Assembly (NCBI RefSeq): GCF_000800255.1
Contig: NZ_CP009747.1
Coordinates: 2,790,001-2,854,000 of the forward strand
Length of the DNA stretch: 64,000 nt
From: Pseudomonas parafulva
GTDB taxonomy: Bacteria; Pseudomonadota; Gammaproteobacteria; Pseudomonadales; Pseudomonadaceae
Direction of reading: 5' to 3'
Shown: positions 25,962-34,755 of the stretch, piece by piece
How positions within the stretch are numbered: position 1 is the stretch's first letter
How the letters are laid out: each line of letters opens with the position of its first letter
Notes under the pieces: generated by a model
Seen by the model: only the letters and a program-made list of their open reading frames with translations
Databases searched by the model: none
What the model was told of the DNA's origin: nothing
Made by a program: the position numbers and the translations under genes

Positions 25962-26797
25962 ATGCCAACCACCGCGGCCGCTACCTGGCCCTGCTCTGCC
26001 TGTTACCCTTCGCCGTGTTCTTCATCGTCTTCCAGATCGCCCCGCTGGTCTGGGTGGCGATTGCCAGCCTGCAAGGCGAAGGCGGATGGGGCCTGGAGAA
26101 TTTCAGCAAGATATTCACTTCCAAGTTCTACCTCCAGGCCATCGAACGCAGCCTGCAGATCAGCTTCTGGTCGAGCCTGTTCGGTATCGTCATCGCCACC
26201 CTCGGCGCCTACTCCCTGCGCCAGGTCGATTCGCGCCTGCGCGATTTCGTCAGCGCCTTCGCCAACATGACCAGCAACTTCGCCGGCGTGCCCCTGGCCT
26301 TCGCCTTCATCATCCTGCTCGGCTTCAACGGCGCCTTGACCCTGGCGCTCAAGGAGATCGGCCTGCTGGACGATTTCAGCATCTACTCCAGCACCGGCCT
26401 GATCATCGTCTACACCTACTTCCAGATCCCGCTGGGGGTGCTGCTGCTCTACCCAGCCTTCGACGCCTTACGTAAAGACTGGCGCGAGTCGGCCGCCCTG
26501 CTCGGTGCCAGCCACTGGCAGTTCTGGCGGCACATCGGCCTGCCGGTTCTCACCCCGGCGCTGCTGGGCACGTTCGTGATCCTGCTGGCCAATGCGCTGG
26601 GCGCCTACGCCACGGTCTACGCCTTGACCACCGGCAACTTCAATGTGCTGCCGATTCGTATCGCCGCGCTGGTCGCTGGCGACATCACTCTCGATCCCAA
26701 CTTGGGCAGCGCCCTGGCCATGGTGCTGGTGGGGCTCATGACCCTGGTCACGATGGTCCATCAATGGCTGCTGAAAAGGAGCTACCATGCGCGTTGA
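25958..26797 (+). CDS. ABC transporter permease (first)
   Basis: A 279-residue MetI-type inner-membrane permease starting at a GTG that overlaps the previous TGA (GTGA). Helix 1 is LLCLLPFAVFFIVFQIAPLVW. The EAA loop is ALRKDWRESAALLGASHWQFWRHIGLPVL, cut here into the pieces WRESAALLGAS and HIGLPVLTPALLG. It pairs with the following permease, and the two genes overlap by 11 bp. Confidence 0.88.
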   Translation: MNANHRGRYLALLCLLPFAVFFIVFQIAPLVWVAIASLQGEGGWGLENFSKIFTSKFYLQAIERSLQISFWSSLFGIVIATLGAYSLRQVDSRLRDFVSAFANMTSNFAGVPLAFAFIILLGFNGALTLALKEIGLLDDFSIYSSTGLIIVYTYFQIPLGVLLLYPAFDALRKDWRESAALLGASHWQFWRHIGLPVLTPALLGTFVILLANALGAYATVYALTTGNFNVLPIRIAALVAGDITLDPNLGSALAMVLVGLMTLVTMVHQWLLKRSYHAR

Positions 26798-27584
26798 TAC
26801 CCCCCATGGCGGCTGGTACCACCGCACGGTGGTCTACCTGCTGTTCCTGATCCTGCTGCTGCCGCTGGCCGGCACCCTGCTCTACTCGCTGGCCACCAGT
26901 TGGTCGGCCACGCTACTGCCCAGCGGGCTGACCTTGAAGTGGTATGTGCAACTGTGGAGTGAGCCGCGCTTTCTCGCCGCGTTCGGCCAGTCGCTGCTGG
27001 TCTGTATCGGTGCGCTGGTGCTGTCGGTCGTGCTGATCCTGCCCCTGCTGTTCGTGGTGCATTACCACTTTCCCAGGCTCGACGCGCTGATGAACATCCT
27101 GATCCTGCTGCCCTTCGCAGTCCCGCCGGTGGTCTCTTCGGTCGGGCTGCTGCAACTGTACGGCAGCGGGCCGATGGCCATGGTCGGTACCCCGTGGATT
27201 CTCATCGGCTGCTATTTCACCATCGCGCTGCCCTTCATGTACCGGGCTATCACCAACAACCTGCAGGCGATCAACCTGCGCGACTTGATGGACGCCGCAC
27301 AACTGCTCGGTGCCAGCCCACTGCGCGCGGCCCTGACGGTGGTGCTGCCAAACCTGCGCAAAGGCCTATTGGTAGCCCTGCTGCTGTCGTTCTCCTTCCT
27401 GTTCGGTGAGTTCGTGTTCGCCAACCTGCTGGTCGGCACTCGCTACGAAACCCTGCAGGTGTACCTGAACAACATGCGCAACAGCAGCGGTCACTTCAAC
27501 AGCGCCCTGGTGATCTCCTACTTTGCCTTCGTCCTGGTCCTGACCTGGGTCGCCAACCGTTTGAACAAGGATAAAGCCCGATGA
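26787..27584 (+). CDS. ABC transporter permease (second)
   Basis: A 265-residue permease with about six helices. Its EAA loop reads NLRDLMDAAQLLGASPLRAA then LTVVLPNLRKG, the ATPase contact site. The start ATG lies inside the end of the upstream gene, and its own end overlaps the ATPase start (ATGA). Such tight packing indicates one operon. Confidence 0.9.
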   Translation: MRVDTPHGGWYHRTVVYLLFLILLLPLAGTLLYSLATSWSATLLPSGLTLKWYVQLWSEPRFLAAFGQSLLVCIGALVLSVVLILPLLFVVHYHFPRLDALMNILILLPFAVPPVVSSVGLLQLYGSGPMAMVGTPWILIGCYFTIALPFMYRAITNNLQAINLRDLMDAAQLLGASPLRAALTVVLPNLRKGLLVALLLSFSFLFGEFVFANLLVGTRYETLQVYLNNMRNSSGHFNSALVISYFAFVLVLTWVANRLNKDKAR

Positions 27585-28570
27585 GCTTCGTCAGCGTCCA
27601 GCAATTGCACAAGCGCTATGCCGGCAGCACAGTGTTCGAGAACATCGATTGCACGGTCGAGCGTGGCGAGTTCGTCACCCTGCTCGGTCCTTCGGGCTGT
27701 GGTAAATCCACCCTGCTGCGCTGCATCGCCGGGCTGACCCCGGTCGATGGCGGACGCATCCTGCTCGACGGCCAGGACATCGTGCCGCTGAGTCCGCAGA
27801 AGCGTGGCATCGGCATGGTGTTTCAGAGCTACGCGCTGTTCCCCAACATGACCGTCGAACAGAACGTGGCCTTCGGGCTACGCATGCAGAAGGTCAAGGC
27901 CGAGGAGCGCCAGGTGCGTGTGCGCGAGGCCCTCGAGCTGGTGGAACTGACCACCTTCGCCGGTCGTTATCCGCACCAGCTCTCCGGCGGCCAGTGCCAA
28001 CGCGTGGCGCTGGCCCGCTCACTGGTCACCCGTCCACGTCTGTTGCTGCTCGATGAGCCGTTGTCGGCGCTGGACGCACGCATCCGCAAGCACCTGCGTG
28101 AGCAGATCCGGGCCATCCAGCGCGAGCTGGGCCTGACCACGCTGTTCGTCACCCACGACCAGGAAGAAGCCCTGACCTTGTCGGACCGCATCGTCCTGAT
28201 GAACCAGGGGCGCATCGTCCAGAGCGGCGACGCGGAAACCCTGTATACGGCCCCGGTGGACCTGTTCGCGGCCGGCTTCATCGGCAACTACAACCTGCTC
28301 GATGCCGACAGTGCCAGCCGTCTGCTGCAACGTCCGATCGGCTCGCGCCTGGCCATTCGCCCGGAATCGATCAGCCTGGGGCTGGAGGGCGAACTGGACG
28401 GCCAGATCCGCAGTCACAGCCTATTGGGCAACGTGATCCGTTATCGTGTCGAGGCACGCGGCGTGGAGGTCGTGGTGGACGTACTCAATCGCTCATCCGC
28501 CGACCTCTATGCCGACGGCCAGCGGGTGACGCTGTCGTTCGATCCCGCCGCACTACGTGAAGTGGCTTAA
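27581..28570 (+). CDS. ABC transporter ATP-binding protein
   Basis: A 329-residue ATPase with Walker A LLGPSGCGKSTLLR, Q-loop MVFQSYALFP, signature LSGGQCQRVALAR (Cys in place of the usual Gln), Walker B LLLLDEPLSALDAR and switch His LFVTHDQEEAL. A C-terminal TOBE-like region at about 240-325 is typical of the PotA/FbpC/PhnT type. It drives the two permeases encoded just upstream. The HAD hydrolase gene follows after 12 bp. Confidence 0.92.
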   Translation: MSFVSVQQLHKRYAGSTVFENIDCTVERGEFVTLLGPSGCGKSTLLRCIAGLTPVDGGRILLDGQDIVPLSPQKRGIGMVFQSYALFPNMTVEQNVAFGLRMQKVKAEERQVRVREALELVELTTFAGRYPHQLSGGQCQRVALARSLVTRPRLLLLDEPLSALDARIRKHLREQIRAIQRELGLTTLFVTHDQEEALTLSDRIVLMNQGRIVQSGDAETLYTAPVDLFAAGFIGNYNLLDADSASRLLQRPIGSRLAIRPESISLGLEGELDGQIRSHSLLGNVIRYRVEARGVEVVVDVLNRSSADLYADGQRVTLSFDPAALREVA

Positions 28571-28582
28571 GGAGATTCAGGC

Positions 28583-29236
28583 ATGGCATTGGCAATTTTC
28601 GATCTGGACGAGACCCTGATCCATGGCGATTGCGCGTCGTTATGGAGCGCGCAGATGGCCAGGCTGGGCTGGGTCGATGGCGAGGCCTTCCTGCGCCGCG
28701 ACCGTGAGTTGATGGACGCCTATGGCAAGGGTCAGTTGCAGATGGAGGACTACATGGCGTTCAGCCTGGAGCCGATCGCCGGGCGCACGCTGGAGGAAGT
28801 CGAACACTTGGTGGAGCCGTGGGTCGAGGACGTGATCGAACCGATCATTTATGGCGACGCCTGCCGCTGCATCGCCGAACACCGCCACAATGGCGATCGC
28901 ATCCTGATCATTTCTGCGTCTGGCACACATCTGGTTGGGCCGATCGCCGCGCGATTGGGCGTCGATGAGTTTCTGGCCATCGAGCTGGAGGCCGTCAACG
29001 GCGTGTATACCGGGCGCACCCATGGGGTGCTGACCTACCGTGAAGGCAAGATCACACGCTTGCTGGAGTGGCTGGACCAGGAACAGGAGAATCTGGAAGG
29101 CGCCAGCTTCTATTCCGACTCCAGGAACGATCTACCGCTGCTGCTGAAAGTCGATCACCCGTATGCGGTGAACCCCGATACGGAACTGCGCAAGCAGGCC
29201 GAGGCCAAGGGCTGGCCGGTGCTGAACTGGGCATGA
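28583..29236 (+). CDS. HAD-IB family hydrolase (SerB-like)
   Basis: A 217-residue haloacid-dehalogenase hydrolase. Motif I is IFDLDETLIHGD (nucleophile and general-acid Asp), motif II ILIISASGTHLVGPIA, the Lys is in YREGKITRLLEWL, and motif IV is FYSDSRNDLPLL. The C1 cap is typical of HAD-IB phosphomonoesterases such as phosphoserine or phosphoethanolamine phosphatases. As the last gene of the transporter operon it could remove phosphate from the product of the upstream phosphodiesterase. This last step is inference. Confidence 0.85.
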   Translation: MALAIFDLDETLIHGDCASLWSAQMARLGWVDGEAFLRRDRELMDAYGKGQLQMEDYMAFSLEPIAGRTLEEVEHLVEPWVEDVIEPIIYGDACRCIAEHRHNGDRILIISASGTHLVGPIAARLGVDEFLAIELEAVNGVYTGRTHGVLTYREGKITRLLEWLDQEQENLEGASFYSDSRNDLPLLLKVDHPYAVNPDTELRKQAEAKGWPVLNWA

Positions 29237-29249
29237 GCGGGTGCCTGGA

Positions 29250-29274
29250 CTTGGGGCTGCGGTGCAGACCCAAG
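29250..29274. terminator. Hairpin between converging HAD and quinone reductase genes
   Basis: CTTGGG-GCTGC around GGT with GCAG-A-CCCAAG, an 11-bp interrupted stem in the 56-bp convergent gap. No T-run on either side. The sequence resembles half of the REP-like unit at 18307. Confidence 0.4.
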
Positions 29275-29292
29275 CCTGGGCCAGCGTGAGTC

Positions 29293-30261
29293 TCAGACCA
29301 GCGTCGGATCGATCACCATCACCAATTTGCCCGACACCTGATTGCCTTCAAGCGCCTGGTAGGCCGCCTCGGCGAACTCGACCGGATAGGTATCGACCAA
29401 TTGCGGCGACAGTCGCCCTTCGCTGAACAGTGGCCAGACCTGCTGACGCAACTCGCGCAACAACTCGCCCTTGAACGCATCGTCGCGATTGCGCAGGGTC
29501 GAACCGGTGATCTGCAGGCGTTTGCCCAGCACCTGCGCCAGGTCCATTTCTACTTGACGTCCGCCCATCAGGCCGATGATCACCCAGCGCCCGTCGCGCG
29601 CCAACACCTTGAGATTGAGCGCGCCGTAGCTGGCACCGACCGGATCGAGCACCACATCGAAAGGCCCCAGGGCTTCGAGCGCATCCAGGTTCTGATTACG
29701 CACCACACCGCCCGCAGCACCCAGCGCCTGGCAGTAATCCAGACGGTCCTGCGACCCTACGCTAACCCACACGGGGCTGCCGAACGCCTTGCACAATTGG
29801 ATCGCCGCCGAGCCGACGCCGCTGGCGCCAGCATGCACCAGCACTTTCTCGCCCGCCTTCAACGCGCCGAGCTGGAAGATGTTCAGCCAGGCCGTGGCAT
29901 ACACTTCGGGGATTGCCGCCGCTTCGTGCAGGCTCAGGCCCTCGGGCACCGGCAGGACATGGCGTGCGTCGACCACCACTTCCTCGGCCATGGCGCCACT
30001 GGCAAGCAGCGCACACACGCGGTCGCCCACGCGCCAGTCAGCGCCAGCACCGGCACCGATCTCCTCGATCACCCCAGCGCACTCAAGCCCCATATACGGA
30101 CTCGCACCTGGGGGCGGCGGGTAGTGCCCGGCCTTTTGCAGCACATCGGCGCGGTTCAACCCTGCCGCCGCAACACGAATGCGTACCTGCCCCGCATCAC
30201 ACACGGGACGCTGCGCCTGGACCCAGGCTACATGCCCGTCAACGCCTTGCAATGCCTTCAC
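29293..30261 (-). CDS. NAD(P)H:quinone oxidoreductase (zinc-free MDR family)
   Basis: A 322-residue medium-chain reductase starting at a GTG (VKALQGVDGH) right after GGAGG. Features are RADVLQKAGHYPPPPGAS, YMGLECAGVIEEIG, and the nucleotide motif VHAGASGVGSAAIQLCKAFG. There are no structural zinc Cys residues, so it is a QOR/PIG3-type NADPH reductase of quinones or enones. It is divergent from prc. The upstream gap has a 10-bp palindrome AGTCATGACT and a terminator-like hairpin. Confidence 0.9.
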   Translation of the reverse strand: MKALQGVDGHVAWVQAQRPVCDAGQVRIRVAAAGLNRADVLQKAGHYPPPPGASPYMGLECAGVIEEIGAGAGADWRVGDRVCALLASGAMAEEVVVDARHVLPVPEGLSLHEAAAIPEVYATAWLNIFQLGALKAGEKVLVHAGASGVGSAAIQLCKAFGSPVWVSVGSQDRLDYCQALGAAGGVVRNQNLDALEALGPFDVVLDPVGASYGALNLKVLARDGRWVIIGLMGGRQVEMDLAQVLGKRLQITGSTLRNRDDAFKGELLRELRQQVWPLFSEGRLSPQLVDTYPVEFAEAAYQALEGNQVSGKLVMVIDPTLV

Positions 30262-30288
30262 AGTGCCTCCATAGTTGAGTCATGACTG

Positions 30289-30318
30289 AACCCGGGCTCA
30301 TCGCGTCCCGGGTTTTTT
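30289..30318 (+). terminator. Terminator-like hairpin upstream of prc
   Basis: AACCCGGG-10 nt-CCCGGGTT followed by TTTT (TTTTTT including the stem). It is oriented to stop plus-strand transcription 52 bp before prc, yet no plus-strand gene ends here. It may be a leader attenuator or stop an antisense transcript from the quinone reductase gene. Confidence 0.7.
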
Positions 30319-30369
30319 GCAGTATCGAGCCGGTTTCATGGAACCGGTGAAAGGAAAAGACGGCCTACT

Positions 30370-32484
30370 ATGCGTGATCAATTGCCCCCACGTCGAATCA
30401 GCATGAAGCATTTCCTCCCCAGCTCCGCACTCGCCCTGGTCATCGGCCTGGGCAGCCTCACGCTCGGTGGCAATGCGGCCGCCGCCAACAAATGGGACAG
30501 CCTGCAGCCGGACCGTGACGAAGTCGTCGCCAGTCTCAACGTGGTCGAGCTGCTCAAGCGCCACCACTACAGCAAGCCACCGCTGGACGATGCCCGTTCG
30601 GTCATCATCTACGACAGTTACATCAAGCTGCTCGATCCCTCGCGCAGCTACTTCATGGCCAGTGACATCGCCGAGTTCGACAAGTGGAAGACGCAGTTCG
30701 ACGACTTCCTCAAGAACGGCAACCTGGACCCTGGCTTCACCATCTACAAGCGCTACCTTGACCGGGTGAAGGCGCGACTGGACTACGCCCTGGCCATGCT
30801 GGACAAGGGCGTCGACAAGATCGACTTCACCGTCAAGGAAGACCTGCTGGTCGACCGCAAGGACGCCCCGTGGCCCAAGTCCGAGGCCGAACTGGACGAC
30901 CTGTGGCGCAAACGCGTCAAAGACGAAGTGCTGCGTCAGAAACTGGCGGGCAAGGACCTGAAGCAGATCCAGGAAACCCTGATCAAGCGCTACAAGAATC
31001 AGCTCGCGCGTCTGGACCAGACCCGCGCCGAGGATATCTTCCAGGCCTACATCAACACCTTCGCCCAGTCCTACGACCCGCACACCAATTACCTGTCGCC
31101 CGACAGCGCCGAGAACTTCGACATCAACATGAGCCTGTCGCTCGAAGGCATCGGCGCGGTGCTGCAGAGCGACAACGACCAGGTCAAGATCGTGCGCCTG
31201 GTGCCGGCCGGTCCCGCTGCCAAGACCAAGCAGGTTGCCCCTGCCGACAAGATCATCGGCGTGGCCCAGGGCAACAAGGAAATGGTCGATGTGGTCGGCT
31301 GGCGCCTGGACGAAGTGGTCAAGCTGATCCGTGGACCGAAAGGCTCGGTGGTGCGCCTGGAGATCATTCCGGCGAGCAACGCGCCGAACGACCAGACCAC
31401 CAAGATCGTCTCGATCACCCGCGAAGCGGTCAAGCTCGAAGAGCAGGCCGCGAAGAAGTCGGTGCTCAAGCTCAAGCAGGATGGCCGCGACTACAAGCTT
31501 GGCATCATCGAGATCCCGGCGTTCTACCTCGACTTCAAGGCCTATCGTGCCGGTGATCCGAACTACAAGAGCACCACGCGCGACGTGAAGAAGCTGTTGA
31601 CCGAATTGCAGAAGGAAAAGGTCGACGGTGTGGTCATCGACCTGCGCAACAACGGCGGCGGCTCGTTGCAGGAGGCCACCGAACTGACCAGTCTGTTCAT
31701 CGACAAAGGTCCGACCGTTCTGGTGCGCAATAGCGATGGCCGAGTCGACGTTCTCGAGGACGAAAATCCCGGTGCCTTCTACAAAGGCCCGCTGGCGCTG
31801 CTGGTCAACCGTCTCTCGGCCTCAGCTTCGGAGATTTTCGCCGGTGCCATGCAGGACTACCACCGGGCGCTGATCATCGGTGGTCAGACCTTCGGCAAGG
31901 GCACCGTGCAGACTATCCAGCCGCTCAATCATGGCGAGCTCAAGCTGACCCTGGCCAAGTTCTATCGGGTTTCCGGCCAGAGCACCCAACACCAGGGCGT
32001 GCTGCCGGACATCGATTACCCGTCGATCATCGACACCAAGGAAATCGGCGAGAGCGCCCTGCCCGAGGCCATGCCGTGGGACACCATCCGCCCTGTGGTC
32101 AAGCCGGCGGCCGATCCGTTCAAACCGTTCCTGGCCCAGCTCAAGGCGCAGCATGACGCGCGTAGCGTCAAGGACGCCGAGTTCACCTACATCCGCGATC
32201 GCCTGGCGCTGACACAGCAGTTGATGAACGAGAAGACCGTCAGCCTCAATGAGCAGGACCGCCGTGCTCAGCACGATGTCATCGAAGCCAAGCAACTGGC
32301 GTTGGAAAACGCCCGGCGCAAGGCCAAGGGCGAAGAGCCGCTCAAGGAACTGAAGAAGGTCGATGAAGACGCCCTTCCAGAGGAGAAGGACGACTCCAAG
32401 CCAGAAGACGACGCCTACCTGGCAGAAACCGGACGCATCCTGCTCGACTATCTGCGGCTGAGCGCTCAAGTGGCGAAAAAATGA
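30370..32484 (+). CDS. prc: Carboxy-terminal processing protease Prc/AlgO
   Basis: A 704-residue S41 tail-specific protease. A signal peptide runs to about GGNAAAANK; the ATG at 30403 would give 693 residues and a cleaner signal. Domains in order: N-terminal helical domain (SLNVVELLKRHHY), PDZ (LSLEGIGAVLQSDNDQVKI onward, about 240-330), and the S41 core with NNGGGSLQEA, the Ser in RLSASASEIFAGAMQDY and the Lys in GGQTFGKGTVQ. A long charged C-terminal helix region follows. In Pseudomonas, AlgO degrades mutant MucA and thereby affects alginate; more generally it turns over periplasmic and lipoprotein substrates. Confidence 0.93.
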   Translation: MRDQLPPRRISMKHFLPSSALALVIGLGSLTLGGNAAAANKWDSLQPDRDEVVASLNVVELLKRHHYSKPPLDDARSVIIYDSYIKLLDPSRSYFMASDIAEFDKWKTQFDDFLKNGNLDPGFTIYKRYLDRVKARLDYALAMLDKGVDKIDFTVKEDLLVDRKDAPWPKSEAELDDLWRKRVKDEVLRQKLAGKDLKQIQETLIKRYKNQLARLDQTRAEDIFQAYINTFAQSYDPHTNYLSPDSAENFDINMSLSLEGIGAVLQSDNDQVKIVRLVPAGPAAKTKQVAPADKIIGVAQGNKEMVDVVGWRLDEVVKLIRGPKGSVVRLEIIPASNAPNDQTTKIVSITREAVKLEEQAAKKSVLKLKQDGRDYKLGIIEIPAFYLDFKAYRAGDPNYKSTTRDVKKLLTELQKEKVDGVVIDLRNNGGGSLQEATELTSLFIDKGPTVLVRNSDGRVDVLEDENPGAFYKGPLALLVNRLSASASEIFAGAMQDYHRALIIGGQTFGKGTVQTIQPLNHGELKLTLAKFYRVSGQSTQHQGVLPDIDYPSIIDTKEIGESALPEAMPWDTIRPVVKPAADPFKPFLAQLKAQHDARSVKDAEFTYIRDRLALTQQLMNEKTVSLNEQDRRAQHDVIEAKQLALENARRKAKGEEPLKELKKVDEDALPEEKDDSKPEDDAYLAETGRILLDYLRLSAQVAKK

Positions 32485-32544
32485 ATGATGGCACTGATGG
32501 CAGATTGACCTGATCTGTCATCAAACAGTCATCGCGCTGTCGTG

Positions 32545-32588
32545 AAATGGTAGGGCCGGACGTCACAGACGTCCGGCCCTACCATTTT
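32545..32588. terminator. Perfect 19-bp hairpin terminator after prc
   Basis: Arm AAATGGTAGGGCCGGACGT and its exact complement surround the loop CACAG, followed by TTTT on the plus strand. The A-rich left flank makes it potentially active on the minus strand too. Confidence 0.85.
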
Positions 32589-32601
32589 CAGGAAGCCCTC
32601 C

Positions 32602-34353
32602 ATGACCGTCACCGAACAGCTCAGTGCCTTGAGCGCCATCCTGGCTCAACGCAGTATCCACAGCCTGTTCCAGCCGATCATCTGCCTCTCGGAGCGACGC
32701 GTGCTCGGCTATGAGGCGCTCAGTCGCGGCCCGTCCAACAGCCCGCTGCACTCGCCCCTGAATCTATTCGCCATCGCCCGCCAGGCCGGGCGCCTGAGCG
32801 AGCTGGAGGTGTTGTGCCGGAAGAACGCCTGCCGCCGGTTCAGCGAGCTGGGCCTGGAAGGCAAGCTGTTTCTGAACGTCTCTCCCGAATCGCTGCTCGA
32901 ACCGCATCACCCCTCCGGGCGCACCTTGGAAATGCTCGAACAGGTTGGCCTGCATCCGAGCCAAGTGGTGATCGAGCTGACCGAGCAAACGCCCACTGAA
33001 GACTTCCAATTGCTGTTCAACGCCCTGCACCACTATCGCGACATGGGCTTTTCCATCGCCTTGGACGACCTGGGCGCTGGCTATTCCAGCCTGCGTCTGT
33101 GGTCGGAATTACGACCGGACTACGTGAAGATCGATCGTCACTTCATCGATGGCATCCACCAGGACCCGCTCAAGCGCGAGTTCGTCGGCTCCATTCTGCA
33201 GATTGCCCGGGCGTCGCGCGCCCAGGTGATCGCCGAGGGCATCGAGTTGGCAGAAGAGCTGACGGTACTCGCCGAAATGGGCGTCGATCTGCTGCAAGGT
33301 TACCTGCTGGGCCGTCCACAGGAATTTCCTCCTCGCGATGCGCAGGGCCTGTTGCCGCAACGTCAGCAAGACGCGCTGGTGGTAGGTGAGGAAAGCACCG
33401 ACCTGGTGGCATTGCTGATCGCTCAGCCCGCTGTGGCCCTCGATACACCGACCCAACAGGTGCTTGAAGCCTTCCGCCGCCAGGCCAACCTCAACTCCCT
33501 GGCAGTGCTGGATGCTCACGGTCAGCCACGCGGGATCGTGCACCGTCACTCGCTGGCCGATGTACTGCTCAAGCCTTTCGCGACCGACTTGTTCGCGCGC
33601 AAGCCGATCAGCCGGCTGATGAGCGAGGACTTCCTCGCCGTCGAGCGCAGCCAATCGTTGCAACAGGTCAGTCGCCTGCTGACCAGCCGCGCCCGCCAGC
33701 GCATCGAAGAAGACTTCATCATTACCCAGGGCGGTCGGTATCAGGGCCTGGGCCGGGTCATCGATGTGCTCAAGTTGATCACTGAACAGAAAATCCAGCA
33801 GGCGCGTTATGCCAATCCACTCACCCTGCTACCGGGCAACGTGCCGATCCAGCAGTGCCTTGCACGCTTGCTGGAGCAACAACGAGCGGCGGCGGTGTGC
33901 TACGTGGACATCGACAGCTTCAAGCCCTTCAACGACATCTATGGCTACGCACGCGGAGATGAGGTGCTGTTGTGCCTGGCACAGTGCCTGAGCGACTGCG
34001 TCGACCCAAATCAGGATTTCGTCGGCCACATTGGCGGCGACGATTTCATGCTGGTGCTCGGCACCCCTGATTGGCGCCCCCGCCTGGAGCACCTGATCGA
34101 GCGTTTTCTAGGCGAATGCAAGCGCTTCTACCGCAATGAGCATCTGCAGGCGGGCTGCTTCATCGCCCATAACCGCCAGGGGCAACGTGAGACCTTCGCC
34201 TTGCTGTCGCTGTCGATCGGCGTGGTGTGGCTGCGCCCGGAGTGTTGCGAGGGGCTGGATGCGGCGCAACTGGCCGACCTGGCTTCTCAGGCCAAGCGGC
34301 AAGCCAAGGATACGGCTGGCCCCAGTCTCAGCTTGATCGACACCGGCAGATAG
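32602..34353 (+). CDS. EAL-CBS-GGDEF domain protein (c-di-GMP turnover)
   Basis: A 583-residue soluble protein. The EAL domain at about 10-245 keeps the phosphodiesterase residues: YEALSRG, FLNVSPES, VIELTEQ, ALDDLGAGYSS, YVKIDR, IAEGIE and LLQGYLLGRP. A CBS pair is at about 270-395. The GGDEF domain at about 410-575 has the active-site variant GGDDF and no RxxD inhibitory site just before it. So it is most likely a c-di-GMP phosphodiesterase whose degenerate cyclase and CBS domains sense nucleotides. From memory, an ortholog also follows algO in P. aeruginosa. It stands alone between terminators. Confidence 0.9.
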   Translation: MTVTEQLSALSAILAQRSIHSLFQPIICLSERRVLGYEALSRGPSNSPLHSPLNLFAIARQAGRLSELEVLCRKNACRRFSELGLEGKLFLNVSPESLLEPHHPSGRTLEMLEQVGLHPSQVVIELTEQTPTEDFQLLFNALHHYRDMGFSIALDDLGAGYSSLRLWSELRPDYVKIDRHFIDGIHQDPLKREFVGSILQIARASRAQVIAEGIELAEELTVLAEMGVDLLQGYLLGRPQEFPPRDAQGLLPQRQQDALVVGEESTDLVALLIAQPAVALDTPTQQVLEAFRRQANLNSLAVLDAHGQPRGIVHRHSLADVLLKPFATDLFARKPISRLMSEDFLAVERSQSLQQVSRLLTSRARQRIEEDFIITQGGRYQGLGRVIDVLKLITEQKIQQARYANPLTLLPGNVPIQQCLARLLEQQRAAAVCYVDIDSFKPFNDIYGYARGDEVLLCLAQCLSDCVDPNQDFVGHIGGDDFMLVLGTPDWRPRLEHLIERFLGECKRFYRNEHLQAGCFIAHNRQGQRETFALLSLSIGVVWLRPECCEGLDAAQLADLASQAKRQAKDTAGPSLSLIDTGR

Positions 34354-34371
34354 TAGCGGTCCGCAGGACGA

Positions 34372-34755
34372 TCAATCCCGCTGCGTGGCGGTTGTTTCGG
34401 GATAGCTGAACTCGAACACTCGCACCACTTCAGACGCATGCCAGGACGCGGCTTCCATGCCGTCGACCGGTCCGGAAAACCGTCCCAGGCGCTCTACACA
34501 TTCGAAGAAACCGGTGCGCGGTAGGCGACTGGCCCCCTGACTGATGACCAACGAGCTGCGCAGCGGTTGCTCGGCACGAGCATCGAGCAGCGCCAGGTAC
34601 TCAAGCGCGGCGGTCAGGGTCTGCATGGCTGGGCTGGGCAACTGCAAGCGTTCGAGCAGCGCCCGGTAGGTGAGCAGGTGACGTTGTCGTCGGGCCAGGT
34701 CGAGCTCGGCCAGCAGGTTCTGCCACTGCTGGCGGCTGATCCTGACCTGACTCAT
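34372..34755 (-). CDS. Hypothetical protein, partner of the HTH gene
   Basis: A 127-residue protein with no motif I recognise. The N-terminal half is helical and rich in Leu/Arg/Gln (VRISRQQWQNLLAELDLARR); the C-terminal half has SSLVISQGASRLPRTGFFEC and a Trp/Glu/Phe-containing beta-like end. Its ATG overlaps the stop of the upstream HTH gene (ATGA), so the two are translationally coupled and probably act together. It could be a toxin-like or effector partner, but there is no direct sign of an activity. It converges with the EAL-GGDEF gene, with 18 bp between. Confidence 0.7.
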   Translation of the reverse strand: MSQVRISRQQWQNLLAELDLARRQRHLLTYRALLERLQLPSPAMQTLTAALEYLALLDARAEQPLRSSLVISQGASRLPRTGFFECVERLGRFSGPVDGMEAASWHASEVVRVFEFSYPETTATQRD

